A DNA stretch of 64,000 nucleotides from Isochrysis galbana (lineage: Eukaryota > Haptophyta > Isochrysidales > Isochrysidaceae): NCBI GenBank assembly GCA_018136815.1, contig CM030935.1, forward strand, positions 659,382 to 723,381, read 5' to 3'. The position numbers were made by a program, and so were the translations under genes. The number at the start of each line of letters is the position of its first letter. Positions within the stretch are counted from its first letter, which is position 1. Below are positions 39,445-50,600 of this stretch, piece after piece. The notes under the pieces were generated by a model. That model worked only from the letters and a program-made list of their open reading frames with translations. It did no database searches and had not been told where the DNA came from.

Positions 39445-40079
39445 GATCTTTGGTTTTCTTCCCTGAGCGGCCTTATATGTTCGCATGGAGTTGTGGGGAT
39501 CCGGCAAGGTACTGCCTCGAACTAGGGTGGCAAACCTCGTTAGCGTGGATTCAAGGACTGGTATGTAGTGGAAATTGTACGCCTCGTAGTCTACTCTATA
39601 GAAGTCTTTTATGATGTATTTCCATGCAATTATGTATAGCGCTTTTAGGCTGTCGGGGGTGGTCGTGCCGGGGTATGCGAAGAGTCTGTCTTTCGCTATC
39701 TGTGCACGCGACCTCTTAGGAGGAGGCGTATGCTTTGCAAGGGCGTCTATGCCTCTACCATAAGGCATGCCTGATGGATGGGTGTCCCTTCTTGTCTGGT
39801 GCTGATGTGGTGCTTGTCACAGCCTGTGACCCACCATGAGGTGGGCCAGCATGGCTGCCTTCCTTGGTGTGGCCGGGGCCACGGGCCGTGCGGCGCGACC
39901 GGGGTCGCGCTCACCTGCTCGGCCTCTGCGGGCGGACGCGGTCGCTTTGCCTGCGACAGCTCCATGGGTACTGTGGGGGCTCCCGCGGCGGGGGGCCCGA
40001 AGGAGAGGTGGAGGTGGGGAGCGGCGGCGCGCTCCATGGCGACCAACTATAAAGTTAGTTGTCACCAGAACCAGAAAAA

Positions 40080-40284
40080 GTAGAGGAGAGATGATCGACG
40101 AAAACACGCTCGATCCAGCCTACTGACGTCAGGCGACAGAGGCCCTTTCGCGAGCGCTCCGACGCGATCTGCAGTGGAGGGACGTATGGCGCGCGCGCGC
40201 GGTTGCTTCCGCGGCGCATGCGGCCACCTGAGGCTAGGATACGAAGACGGGCGCCGAAAAAGTGTCCTCAGAACGAGATCATGC
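40080..40284. other. Short spacer
   Basis: No gene; GC-rich with CGCGCGCG at 40190-40200. Confidence 0.3.
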
Positions 40285-40601
40285 CCCCCCACACCAGCTG
40301 GCGCCTCTCCCTCGCTGGCGCTCCCGAGTCCCGAGCCTCTGGGGCCCCCACGCTGCACCTGTCTGCAGTCTGCCTGTCGTCGACCAGCGACCAGGGAAGG
40401 AGGGGGGGTTGGAGCAACGACTGGCCAGGACGGGCGAATGGGGCGAGCCTGTGGGAAGGGAGTGGGTCAGTAGGGCAGTGTGCTCCTGGCAAGCCATCAG
40501 GCATGCCAGGAGGATGGGTGGTTCTCTCCCCATGGCAGAGGAGGAGTGGAGAGAGGGAGGGGCTCGTGCCCCCCATGGGTCAACCAAGTATAAACTTAGT
40601 G
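40285..40601 (-). repeat. Family B retroposon 5' part
   Basis: In element sense it begins CACTAAGT-TTAT-ACTTGGTTG (40601-40582), then ACCCATGGGGGGCACGAGCCC. It runs through the B interior to about 40285, where similarity ends. The 3' terminus is missing. Confidence 0.65.
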
Positions 40602-41119
40602 GGGGGGGGGGGGGCAAAAGCCAACAAAAGGTGCAACCTCAAGTTGCACCTTTTTATGGGCAGTTGTTTGGAATTTAAACTTGTGAGCATGAGAGACTGA
40701 AGCCTAAGGTTCGTTTTTCTCTTCCGCCCCCCCTCACTCCCATGGGACCCCGAGAGACTTCGATGAGCATGACGATCATCACTACCCCCCAATTTATCCG
40801 AGTACGCACAGTGCACTCAGCGCCGCAGCAAACCATCCTTATCCGAAGACAACTCATTCAGACTTGAACCCATTCTCCCTCGTCGTAAAGACAGGGCAAA
40901 AAGAGGTACGCGACATGCAAACCTGGCAATGTGCAAGAAATGCGAGTGCCCCTCTGGATACTCGATACGGCTTAGTAACCTTAAGATAGCACACTGTGGG
41001 CCCTTATCGTCTGAGTCCCATTGGACGTGAATTCCTCCATATGATCGACTCCAAAGGCTACTCACTGCATCCAATGGGCGTGAGGTGCCGTGATGCAGCG
41101 CACGCTCCCGAATGGAGCG
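40602..41119. other. Intergenic
   Basis: Includes a perfect palindrome GGTGCAACCTCAAGTTGCACC-type sequence at about 40630-40650. An open minus-strand stretch (40817-41074) has no recognisable domain and is most likely 3' UTR of the next gene. Confidence 0.3.
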
Positions 41120-42472
41120 TCATGCTTTAATCGAAGGCTCGGCTGCTCCCAACGAGCCAGATTGACCGCCAGCGAGCCGTTCGACTCCTGCTCCGGCCTT
41201 TGCGAGCGCAGCACCTGCCTTTCTCGCACCCGCGTCCTGCAGCTTCTTCCCGAGCGTCTCAACAGCATCTCCAAAGCGTTCGAGGGCGTTGGGACTCCCG
41301 CTACTTGCAGCCGCCTGGCCTTGAGCAGTCGAGCCATGCCCTCCCTCAATGAGGAACTTGGGCTCCACTTCCGGAGGCGCCGGCGCGACGCTGCGCGGTT
41401 CAGGCAAGCACTTGGCTGTCAAAGGGATCACGGACGTGAGTGACTTGTGCATTCCGTGATACATACTCTCCCAAAACGTAAGAGGCGGCGGTGGAGGCGT
41501 CGACACATTTTTTCGAAGTCGGTTGTTCGAGTACATGATCCTCTTACTTGCTAGCATCTCCTCAAGCCGGCTCGAGGCGCGCTCGACGATGTCAGACGCC
41601 ACTGTATCGCGACGCACGGTGGCGGCATCTGTCAAGAGGCGAGAGCGGAGCATGCCCGCTTCCAGCCGCTTGCTCGCCTTTTCGAGCACTTTGTCTGAGG
41701 TGAAGTTGATTTGGTCGAGCACATGGCTGAGCTTCCCATCCGCACTCGTGTAAGGATCTATGTAGCGCGGGTCAAGCGCTGTGAGCCTGGTGCGCGCAGA
41801 GTTTGGCAGATCAAATCCCATCGTGAGCGGACCGTCTTGACCATGGCGAAGACGTTCCAATGCTAGAAGACGCTGCACTGCATCCTTGCGGAACTTGCGA
41901 CGGACTTGCTCAAGGCCCTTCGGTTTCCCGTCATCCTCATCACCATCATCGGTGTCGTCAGCCACGCCACTGCCTGCTTCTTGGAGGGAGTCGCCAAGAC
42001 CTGTGGCACCAATTCGCCCCAAGCCTTGCCCCGCAAATCCGACGCATCCGGCGGCCATCTTGAAGCCGTAGCCATTGAGCTTCGAGCTGAACTTCTCTGC
42101 CTCCCTTCCCATCTCACGCGCACATTGAGCCGCTTTTCGCACGCCGCTACCAAAGCCGCTGATCTTCTGCTCGTCGCCCGACTCATCAAGAGCGCGCGTT
42201 GCACCGGCGGGCGGGAAACTGTCCTCGTCGAGCAGCCGCACGTAGCTGCCGGCAGCTAAGCTAGAGGGCGGTGAGGGTGGTGCGGAGGGCGGCTGCCCCA
42301 CAAAAGGGATCTGGCAGCCTTGGCCCCCTTGCAAGACAGGGTGCATCGGGAGGTCGTGCGTCCAATTTTCCTTGACCACCCTGACAAGCCCCGCTGACTC
42401 GGCCTGAACCCTCGACTCGCCCGGCCAGACGGAGAGACACTCCGTTGCCGCCGGCTTTGTGGCGGCGCGCAT
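41120..42472 (-). CDS. Unknown protein, Gly/Ala-rich with helical regions
   Basis: 450 residues from the ATG at 42472 (MRAATKPAATECLS); single exon. No family recognised. Residues 95-160 are Gly-rich and amphipathic (GFGSGVRKAAQCAREMG, GCVGFAGQGLGRIGATGLGD). An acidic stretch DDTDDGDEDD follows, then a helical region (QVRRKFRKDAVQRLLALERL, DKVLEKASKRLEAGMLRSRL, ASSRLEEMLASKRIM). The C-terminus repeats the amphipathic type (FGDAVETLGKKLQDAGARKA). The two ends look alike in character, like membrane-surface or lipid-droplet helices; this is speculation. It lies head-to-head with the exon at 42545. Confidence 0.55.
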   Translation of the reverse strand: MRAATKPAATECLSVWPGESRVQAESAGLVRVVKENWTHDLPMHPVLQGGQGCQIPFVGQPPSAPPSPPSSLAAGSYVRLLDEDSFPPAGATRALDESGDEQKISGFGSGVRKAAQCAREMGREAEKFSSKLNGYGFKMAAGCVGFAGQGLGRIGATGLGDSLQEAGSGVADDTDDGDEDDGKPKGLEQVRRKFRKDAVQRLLALERLRHGQDGPLTMGFDLPNSARTRLTALDPRYIDPYTSADGKLSHVLDQINFTSDKVLEKASKRLEAGMLRSRLLTDAATVRRDTVASDIVERASSRLEEMLASKRIMYSNNRLRKNVSTPPPPPLTFWESMYHGMHKSLTSVIPLTAKCLPEPRSVAPAPPEVEPKFLIEGGHGSTAQGQAAASSGSPNALERFGDAVETLGKKLQDAGARKAGAALAKAGAGVERLAGGQSGSLGAAEPSIKA

Positions 42473-42544
42473 CCCCGCGCGCCACTCACAAAGCTCACCT
42501 TCTCACTCGCCCGCTCTCCGCCCTCTTTCTTCTTCTGCTCGCAG

Positions 42545-42634
42545 CCAGCATACGGTGTAAACGTCAGGACGCTCGACGACTTCCTTCGCTTCGGAAACCA
42601 CGTTTACAAGAGTACTGATAGAGAGGCAACAAAG
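42545..42634 (+). CDS. Orphan 90-bp exon upstream of CT tract
   Basis: A 30-codon open segment beginning PAYGVNVRTLDDFLRFGNHV is bounded by a textbook acceptor (TTCTTCTTCTGCTCGCAG) and donor (AAG/GTGAGA). It keeps phase 0 on both sides. The next coding sequence on this strand is the VHL-beta-like gene at 43375, so the CT tract between would be an intron. The upstream exon is not identified; it would have to lie within or beyond the opposite-strand gene. Confidence 0.4.
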
Positions 42635-42757
42635 GTGAGAAGGGTTTTGTTTTGCGAAGGATGATGACCTTAGACTTGAGAGTACTTTTAGTGTTCTTGC
42701 TGTGTTCCGTGATGTTCCGTCCGCGGGGCGAGTCTCTTCCCGTCTCTCTTGACCCGG

Positions 42758-43318
<561 letters not shown>

Positions 43319-43374
43319 CTCTCGCGCGCGCGTACGCGCTCTCTCTTTCTCTCTCTCTGTCCCTCTCTCTCCTT

Positions 43375-44364
43375 ATGTTGTGGTGGGTCTGCGCCTCGCT
43401 CGCCTCGGCGCGGCAGATGTGCGAGCCGCACGAGTGCGGTGCGGCGCCCGAGGCTGGCGCCTGTCCTCTTGCCTCCACCGCCGTCTCCGACCTCGTACTC
43501 ACGCTCGCACCGTCTAACCTCTACTTCTTCAACGCTGCACCGCACTCAGTCAGCATCAACTACGTCTCTGAGGACGGCGCCGAGGCGCCGACGCTCAAGC
43601 TAGCGGCGGGAGTTCGCGCTGAGGTCTCTTCCATTGCGGGAGAGGTCTGGCGTGCACGCGCTCTTCGTCCTGGCCACCCAGCTGACCAACAGCTTATGCT
43701 CGAGCATCGTGTCGGGCTAGTCTCAATCAAGGACTGCGATTGTCCCCAACCTGAGTTTGTTGATGTAAGCTGTGCCCAGGCCCTGCCGACATAATATACC
43801 CAGGTCATGCTCCTTCTCACCATGCATTTTGTCTTTGCTGTTTAGTGCATGAAACCTCCTCACCGCGCTCCGCGAACTACCAAAGTGGACCCAGTGACCT
43901 TTGTGAATGATGCGGGCACTCCTCTGGACCTTTTCTATTGGAATGGCACCTGCGAGGAGATAGTGTCTTGGAATGATGTCGGAGGCGTTCAGCCTTTCCA
44001 AGAGAAGCGCATGAGGAGCACTCATGGGCACACCTTTCGTGCACGCTCCGCCGCAACAGGCAAGCTATTGATGCAACACACGCTCTCAGACATTGTGGTT
44101 CGCCCGTGCGATTCGGAGGATCGGAGTCTTTACTCCCCTCCCGATTCCCCACGTACAATGGCGTTGAAGCGGGCTGCCGCTGATCTCGCACACAACAACA
44201 ACTTGCTTCTGGCGGAAGTGAAGCGCCAGCTGTCCCTTGTTTTGCAAGCACTGCCTTCAGTTGCAGAGAGCAAGTTAGCGAATCACTCTTTCGCCGACAC
44301 GCTCTCATCTGACATGACTAGTCGGCTCTGCGCCGACAGAACCTTTGGCAAAATCCAGTCATGA
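43375..44364 (+). CDS. Secreted protein with VHL-beta-like domains
   Basis: Exons 43375-43764 and 43846-44364; the 81-bp intron is GTAAGC...TTTAG. About 302 residues. The ATG at 43375 gives MLWWVCASLASARQ, a possible short signal peptide. An alternative is splicing to the CAG/ATG at 43415. Each half holds one beta-sandwich-like unit. The first is LYFFNAAPHSVSINYVSEDG and onward. The second is VTFVNDAGTPLDLFYWNGTC, then IVSWNDVGG and STHGHTFRARSAATGKLL, which matches the VHL beta-domain pattern (F-N...L-YW-G...T-GH-F). Conserved Cys pairs suggest oxidised folding. The VHL beta domain binds hydroxyproline peptides; that role here is inference. Confidence 0.6.
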
Positions 44365-44760
44365 TGCACAACGTTGCGCCATATCCGCGTGATCATCTGG
44401 CCACGTCGATAACTTAGCTTTGCCCAACTGCAGCAAACTCGACGTGCATGCAGCTTTTGGGCCAGCATTGATTGTGAAGGGGTGTCTCTCCGTGGGGTGT
44501 CTCTCCTCCCCACGTGTGATCAAGCGTTTCGCAACTATCTTTATAAAGACAGGGTCATCGCCGCTGCCCTCCTCTCCCGCCGTCCCCACCGCTGAGGGCC
44601 GGGCAACCAGCCCATGATCCATGGACACGTTCCTGTCGCCGAAGCGCCAGCGGTAGAAGACACGCGCACAAGCCAAAACGCAAAACGTTTGAAGAGCGAT
44701 AGCACACGTGGCTTCAGGAGCGCTCGTGCACTAAACATAGGGCGGTCAAACAGGTTTTTT
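44365..44760. other. Intergenic with a MITE end
   Basis: A tandem GGGGTGTCTCTCC unit lies at 44479-44505. A MITE terminus TAGGGCGGTCAAACAGG is at 44738, apparently cut off by the following B retroposon fragment. No gene. Confidence 0.35.
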
Positions 44761-44764
44761 CATT

Positions 44765-44872
44765 TGGGGTAAAAACTTCATGATATTCTTACCGCACTCG
44801 CGGCGAATGGAACCACTACCTACACGTAGCATACTTTCTACACCCCCACTCCCCCGGCCCTTCCCCAGGGTT
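44765..44872 (-). repeat. Family B retroposon 3'-terminal fragment
   Basis: AAAAACTTCATGATATTCTTACCGCACTCGCGGCGAATGG and CTACACCCCCACTCCCCCGG match the B 3' end in reverse; truncated after about 105 bp. Confidence 0.65.
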
Positions 44873-45040
44873 CCACGATCGGCGTGAGGAGGAACGAGTC
44901 GTGCGAGCAGCGCTTGCGCTCGGCGTCCAGTTGACAGGTGGCCGTGTCGAGCGAGTCGAACGAAACCAGCGAGCAGGAGCACGAGAGGAGAGGACGGAGG
45001 ACCGTACCGATGCGCGCCGAGTCGCCACCATCGTGAGGAA
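44873..45040 (-). pseudogene. Orphan coding fragment
   Basis: One minus-strand frame reads GTVLRPLLSCSCSLVSFDSL and then DTATCQLDAERKRCSHDSFL, a natural-looking Cys-rich peptide. It has no start and is cut by the B fragment on one side. It is probably a remnant exon; family unknown. Confidence 0.3.
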
Positions 45041-45179
45041 GACGAGGGCGAGGAGAGAGCTGGAGGGTGAGCGAGGAGGGAGGAGGGAGGCAGGCAGTAG
45101 GAGCCGTCTCTCTCTGGTAGGTCGATGAGAGGGGGAGGAGGGGACCCGGGGGAGGGGGCCCGGGGGGAGGGGAGAGACC

Positions 45180-45913
45180 CCAAGACCTATCGATTGTTTA
45201 CGTTAGTGTTTTCGCAATATACGGTAATAATTTCCCCGGTCCCAGGGGGTGCCCCCACGGTTCCCGACCGCCTCTGCGCCCAGAGTTCCCCCGCGGAAAG
45301 AGTGAACGCACGGCGTGCACCTTCCTGGAAGTTGCTATGCGCACGCACGGCGCCCCCGCGGGGGGGACCGATGCACATCGCGCCGTGCCCACGCACGGCG
45401 TGCACAATGTAATTGCAAGTCATCACACGTGCTGCGCAACGAAACATCTCTGATATGGCTACTTTACGTAAATGTGGGCCTTAGGTACGCATATGGAAAA
45501 AGTTGACATGCGCACGCAAGGCGCCCCCGCGGGGGGGCCGATGCACATCGCGCCGTGCCCACGCACGATTGCAAGTCATCACACAAACATCTCTTATATG
45601 GCTACTTTACGTAAACGTGAGCCTGGAATGCGCACGCACGGCGTCTCCGGGGGGGGGGCGGGCCGATGCACATCGCGCCGTGCCCATAATTACAAGTAAT
45701 CACAAGTGCCATGGGCAAATAATGTAGTTGTCCACACAGGGGAAAAGCGCCGACACGGCGCCCCCCGGGGGGGGGGACACGCGCCGCGGGAAAGCAGGGA
45801 AAATAAGTTGTTACGCTAGTCTGCATTTAATTTTAAAATAACGCTATATATACAACTGTGGACATTCGATCGCTCAATTCGACTGATGTCCCACAATTGA
45901 CGGAACGACACCT
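45180..45913 (+). repeat. Tandem repeats ending in the family D inverted-repeat end
   Basis: GATGCACATCGCGCCGTGCCC occurs at 45370, 45540 and 45665, inside larger units that also contain ATGGCTACTTTACGTAAA and GCAAGTCATCACAC. 45867-45913 is the 47-bp terminal repeat of element D (compare 62675-62997), which also contains the same GC-rich motif once. So this is a larger D relative with internal tandem copies; its other end is not visible. Confidence 0.6.
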
Positions 45914-45919
45914 CATGGC

Positions 45920-46124
45920 TCGTGTGTCGGCTTGTGCTGTGTGCCGGGCGCGTCGCGCGGCGTGGCTCGCGTGTACCTGGGCAGGCGTGGTCTCTGCTGG
46001 AGGGCGGTGTGGTTGCGTGGCGTCCATCATGACTTGGTCACCCGCCGCGGCGGCGTGGGCGGGGAGAGAGGAGGGGGACGGCGCGCGCTCCAGCGCTCCA
46101 TGACCCTATCGTTATAACGATAGT
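45920..46124 (-). repeat. Family E LINE 5' end
   Basis: In element sense it starts with CTATCGT-TATA-ACGATAG (46123-46106), then GGTCATGGAGCGC and a GC-rich ORF1-like start (MERWSARRPPP). It stops against the D terminal repeat. The second family E end is at 61900. Confidence 0.55.
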
Positions 46125-46760
46125 TGATAGACCAGCTCCTCGAAGCTTTTATACAATTCTTCCGGTAGAGCGTAGAGCGTCAAGTCTCGCGCAATTGTGC
46201 ACTAAACACTTAAAGCCAATCCATTAATCTCACGTGCTAGTAGTAATTACCATGCAAGTGACAAGTAATCAAAATAGTTTTTGTTTGCCTTGGAGCAAGT
46301 AATTACGACAACTATCAACCATCTTCCCTCCTTTTCACCCCCGATTGAATGATGCGATCATTACACTGCCACTGCCACATCGGCCGCTAGCCATTTATGC
46401 GCCACGTTTCCGCCCACATTACATCCGCAGATGTTCAACGCTGTATATTTGTAGATCGTAGATTTGGCCGCGAGAAAGTCGTTGAAACATGAAGATCTGC
46501 CCTTCGTCGGTGATGCCGCAAATCTCCTGCACGCGTGCATGTAAGAGCAACACCTTGATGGGTCAGAACTCGATGTACATGCGGGTGTCAAGCAGAAATC
46601 CACGCATTTCACGAATCAAGTACGGAGACGCGCTAGGCCTGCGTGCTGTTAAGATTTGGCCGTACACCGATGAGCATAAATGACATTGAAACGTCCACGG
46701 TGCTGGCTACACGACGTCTAAGTCCTCATAGTATCCGTTGGTGTGCCTAGAAAGCCTGAG
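46125..46760. other. Intergenic, nothing recognised
   Basis: AT-richer than its surroundings. Short ORFs lack domain support. Confidence 0.35.
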
Positions 46761-48235
46761 TTAGTCCACTGACAAAGCTGCGCTTGCCTCTTTCAACGTT
46801 GGCGCCTTGGAAAGGTCATTTGCGATAGAAGAGGCATCACTCCCTGACTCACCACCTTCATTCCTAGCCGTCAATCGAGTGTAATCGGTTGTGCTTGGCG
46901 AATTTTGGTCAAGGTCAGTCAGTGCGGAAGTCGCCACGCTCGCCGTACCATCCGAGATGCCCACAATAGCGGGTTCTCTCATGTCAACGGCTGCCACAGC
47001 CATGTTATTGGGCACGTCATCGGCATAAGACTCCTCAACACCTTCATCAATGGCCCCCTCTCCGTATGAAGCCACTTCCACTCCTTCAACAGGGCTGTCG
47101 AGCGCACTGTCTCCGCTACCCGCGCTCGTTTGGGCCGGACTGGTGCTGTTACCTGCAGCTCTGCTCCTAGTAACATCAGCAACCGCAATTGGTGAAGAGT
47201 CACTTGCGTTGGGAGCGTTTGGTCCGGTTGTACTCGGAATGGCTTTGTCCTTCGGAGCTTTTTGCACAAGAATCGCACTAGCGCGAACGCCCGTTGGGGA
47301 CGGGACTGCCTCATCAAGGGCTTGGTTGGCCGCCAGTTCCTCAGGAGTCTCAGCTTCCCCTACTGCCACTGATTGGTCAGTGGATGTACTTAACGAGCCA
47401 GACGAGCCACCGGCCACATATTGACTGATTGGCGAGGACTCGGATGCGATGTCCTGGACCGACGAACTTTGCGCTAGTCCTGTGTCAGTGTCACCGGTCA
47501 ATCTGACCGAGGTGGTGGGCGTGCCGCCAAGGAGCAAAGACTGTGAGGCCTTGATTGGCGGTGGCGCTGAGGGTGGCGGCGGAGATTCCTCAATCGCCGC
47601 CTGCGTAATGGCATCGTCGCCTTTCGGGCAGAAGGTGCACGCACGACACTTGCACCTGAGTAGGCGGATTAGGGTCCGGGTTAGTGACCGGCTAGTAGGC
47701 GCCCGTGAGGCTCGATCATGGAGCTGCAGTCCACCGATGGAATTCAAGATTGTATTCTTGTCATTGTAATGAGAGATGGCTGAGCTATTCACCAGAGGCA
47801 GTGGAATTTTTTGAACTTTTCGTTGCAGAAGCTCTGACATTGAGCGGTTGGCGTATCACTTGCGTGGTTGGAGGAGCACTGCGCTGCGCCCTGCTTGGCA
47901 ACAGCTGTAGATACAGTGGAACCAGAGGCGGTAAGTACATGCCCCGTGCTGGCTATTGCCTTCTGGTTCACCTTGGACATGATGTCGGTGGATCTCGCCT
48001 GTGACCGGTGAGGGCAAGAATTGTTCCTGCACACTCGCTGACGAACACGTCCCTTGTCATGCAGCCAAGGCGCCGCGTGGACCAAGACAGCAGAGGGCGC
48101 GCCCCGCCGCACCTGCAGCTGTGACACGTTTACATTGACGGCTGCCGTGATGAGGCATATGGCGCCACACCAGAGGATGATCTGCTTGACTCTCCTCCCT
48201 GTGCCTGCCGACGCCACCGCGCGCTGCCTCGCCAT
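46761..48235 (-). CDS. Membrane-anchored Cys-cluster protein, two exons
   Basis: Exons 48235-47793 and 47655-46761; the intron of 137 bp is GTGAAT...CTCAG. About 445 residues. The ATG at 48235 ([18 protein letters not shown]) is followed by one anchor ([17 protein letters not shown], about 19-35). The splice joins [17 protein letters not shown] to [14 protein letters not shown]. This makes a compact cluster C-x3-C-x8-C-x2-C-x-C-x2-C-x2-C that neither exon shows alone, which is good evidence for the intron. The rest (about 290 residues) is Ser/Thr/Pro/Ala-rich and probably glycosylated or disordered. Function unknown; luminal or extracellular orientation inferred. Confidence 0.65.
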
Positions 48236-48248
48236 CGCTCCCGCGAGG

Positions 48249-48440
48249 CAAAGTGAGAGGGAGAGGGAGAGGGAGAGGGAGAGGGAGAGGGAGAGGGAGA
48301 GGGAGAGGGAGAGGGAGAGGGAGAGGGAGAGGGAGAGGGAGAGGGAGAGGGAGAGGGAGAGGGAGAGGGAGAGGGAGAGGGAGAGGGAGAGGGAGAGGGA
48401 GAGGGAGAGGGAGAGGGAGAGGGAGAGGGAGAGGGAGAGT
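48249..48440 (+). repeat. (GGGAGA)n hexanucleotide array
   Basis: About 32 perfect units of GGGAGA directly upstream of the minus-strand ATG at 48235, so CT-rich on the sense strand (TCTCCC). Gly-Arg and Leu-Pro ORFs over it are artefacts. Confidence 0.9.
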
Positions 48441-49874
48441 AGAGAGAGAGAGCCGCACGGCCCCCGCCGAGTAGGCCCCCCGCGAAAAGTGCTCGCGCAC
48501 GCCTCTCTTTCTCTCCGGCGTCCCGCCAGTTGTCGCCACTTCTCTTTCATAAGAAGACTCGATGCCACCACTCTTCTAATACTACGTAGTACAGGAGGAC
48601 TGCTTCCTGCGAGGAGGTGAAAAATCTCCCGAGGAGAGAGTCTTTTTATGATAGTTTATGCACCGATTTTTGCATTTCATTATTTCATTCCGACGGCTGG
48701 GGGCCGGCGATGAATATTCCTATCAGGCGCGAAAAGAATTATCACCAAGGAGCTAGAAGTAGGAATATGATTGTATTTCAGAATGAATATTCTAGTACTC
48801 TAGGGTCTAAGGATATGAGGATATGAGGCGTATGGCTACTTACTACTGACTAGTCTTGCAGAGGTACGTCATAGTTAGGAATTGCGCCTCTTCTTGTGCC
48901 TTCAGGAAGAGCTCCCCGCCGTTCGGCCCCAAGGCCTCCGAATCTCCGATTGACGATTGAATAACAGACAGCAACTATCGGTGTATTTCGAATGAAAGCG
49001 GCTCTCTCCTCTCGAGGGATGTTTCACGTTTCACCTCCTCGCGTGAAGACCTCCTTGTCTCGACTCTTCTTGGCATGTATCCATTCTTGTAGATATGCGT
49101 GTTCTTGTCTAGAGATTTTGTCTGGAGTTTTGTAGTAGAAGGGGCTCATAGTCCCCATGTGCCTTGGTGTACGCTTAATTCATTGGGTGTCCTCCGATCT
49201 CGTCCCTTCGTTGCATCGCTAAGACCGTGCTACACCACCCTCGTCTCGCTACAAACTCGGTATGGGCCTGCCTACGACTGCCCCACGCGCTCTACTCGAA
49301 CAGATTTAGCGATCTAAAGTACTCCTAGACGATCCTAGACACTGCTACTTACACTGCTACTTAGACATAGCAAATACGAAAATACATCTAGATTCCTCCA
49401 AGAGAAGGAGAAGAGAAAAGATTCAAAGATTCGGGATGAAGCATAGAGTTCTCTAGAGTACGGGTAGACAGAGAAGTGAGGAGGAAGAGGGAGAGAGGAG
49501 AGAGGGAGGGAGAGACACAGGAGAGAGCAGACGGACGGATGTCGCGGGTTCTACTGTCGGAAACTTTAGTCTACGAGATTTCTCTGGATGGCATTCTGGT
49601 TGTTCCCACAACTGCCCAAACATGAGATTGGCCGCCCAACACAAGACTTCGTCGGGGCGGTGGGAGAGATATAACGGGAGGAAGAAGAGGAGAGAGGAGA
49701 GAGAGGTCGGGTCCCCTTCCCGACTCCTCGAGCGAGCCGCCGCCGCCCGGAGAGGGAAGCGCGCGCGCGGGGGGGGGGGGGCGGGGGCGAGGCTGTGCGC
49801 TCGTAGCCGCCACTGCCGGGGCTCCAGTCGGTTGGCGTGCCTTGTGTTGCCAATCCCCAAATCGCAGCCACGTG
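48441..49874. other. Intergenic, nothing recognised
   Basis: Divergent region between the Cys-cluster gene and the RING-H2 gene. Contains a GAGAGGA-rich tract (49465-49520). No domain-bearing ORF. Confidence 0.4.
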
Positions 49875-50600
49875 ATGGCCCGACACTCTCCACCAGACGT
49901 TCCACGCGCGAATCGGCCGATCAACTACTCCAAGTTTGACCACATCGGCTCGTCGGATGAGGAGGACGTTGAGGCGGAAGTGATACGGACACAGCCGCCC
50001 TCTGATATCCGTGAGGATCTGGAGGATTACTTCCGACGACTTGATGAGCGAAGATCTGCGCACAGCGACGGCACCTCGGACGTCTCGCCCGCTTCTAGTG
50101 CTAGTGTGGAACGCTTTAGCGAGGACCAGATCGCGCGACTCAAGAGCCATGAACACAGCGCTTCATCCCCACAGACTGAGTGCGCCATCTGCCTCACTGA
50201 TTTCGAGGTTGGAGAGACGCTGACTGCATTGCCGTGCGCCGCTGCTCATGCATTCCATACCGAATGTGTCAGAGGAGCGCTATCGCGATCCATTTACTGC
50301 CCACTCTGTCGTGTCGACGTTCGTGCACTCATCATGACCAATACGAACGCTGAGACAACTGCTTCAGGGAGCATGCCCCCTGTCAGTCCGAGGCAGCTTG
50401 GCTTCACTCGCGACGGCGGGATCATTCAGCGCTACGAGCCAAACCCTCCGGCGGAACTCGCGCGCCCATCATATATCCCGTCCCATCAAGCACATCAGGC
50501 CGAGCTTGTCGAAATTTTGTACCCCAACCATGGCTTTGCGCGTGTTTGGAGACTTCCCCGTGCCCTTTATGAGCAAAGTGAAGGATCAGAGGCCAATTGA
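49875..50600 (+). CDS. RING-H2 finger protein (probable E3 ubiquitin ligase)
   Basis: 241 residues from the ATG at 49875; the longer frame begins at TTG. It has an N-terminal INYSKFDHIGSSDEED (residues 16-31), a short box I associate with algal regulatory proteins. An acidic/basic helical region follows, then RING-H2: CAIC (103-106), ALPCAAAHAFHTEC (118-131) and YCPLC (141-145). This gives C-x2-C-x14-C-x3-H-x2-H-x2-C-x10-C-x2-C. All eight zinc ligands are present. Expected role: E2 recruitment for ubiquitin transfer; no membrane segment is seen, so soluble. The C-terminal 90 residues are unassigned. Single exon. Confidence 0.85.
   Translation: MARHSPPDVPRANRPINYSKFDHIGSSDEEDVEAEVIRTQPPSDIREDLEDYFRRLDERRSAHSDGTSDVSPASSASVERFSEDQIARLKSHEHSASSPQTECAICLTDFEVGETLTALPCAAAHAFHTECVRGALSRSIYCPLCRVDVRALIMTNTNAETTASGSMPPVSPRQLGFTRDGGIIQRYEPNPPAELARPSYIPSHQAHQAELVEILYPNHGFARVWRLPRALYEQSEGSEAN

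Larger units (their letters stand above)
37708..40061 (-). mobile_element. Family A LINE copy, internally deleted, hosting a hAT
   Basis: ACCAGAACCAGAA flanks it at 37695-37707 and 40064-40076. The exact edge is blurred by the ACCAGA repeat. In element sense it has the hairpin ACTAACT-TTAT-AGTTGGT (40059-40042), then ATGGAGCGCGCC and an ORF1 start (MERAAAPHLHLSFGPP, KRPRPPAEAEQVSATP). Near 39750 it jumps to the ORF2 tail (DRLFAYPGTTTPDSLKALYI...AAQGRKPKI), interrupted by the hAT at 38174-39444. It then continues KKTTELSTPIF to FGLVAKALGLAERLA (stop at 38046), followed by the 3' UTR and AATATTAAAAGG plus T's. The deletion point differs from the 15970-18296 copy. Confidence 0.85.

Noticed and set aside
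45360-45690. Possible CRISPR-like array (21-mer seen three times)
   Set aside because: Spacing is irregular (170 and 125 bp), the intervals are also repetitive, the genome is eukaryotic, and the unit is part of element D.
48249-48440. Gly-Arg and Leu-Pro repeat proteins
   Set aside because: Artefacts of the GGGAGA hexamer array; the real gene starts at 48235 on the minus strand.
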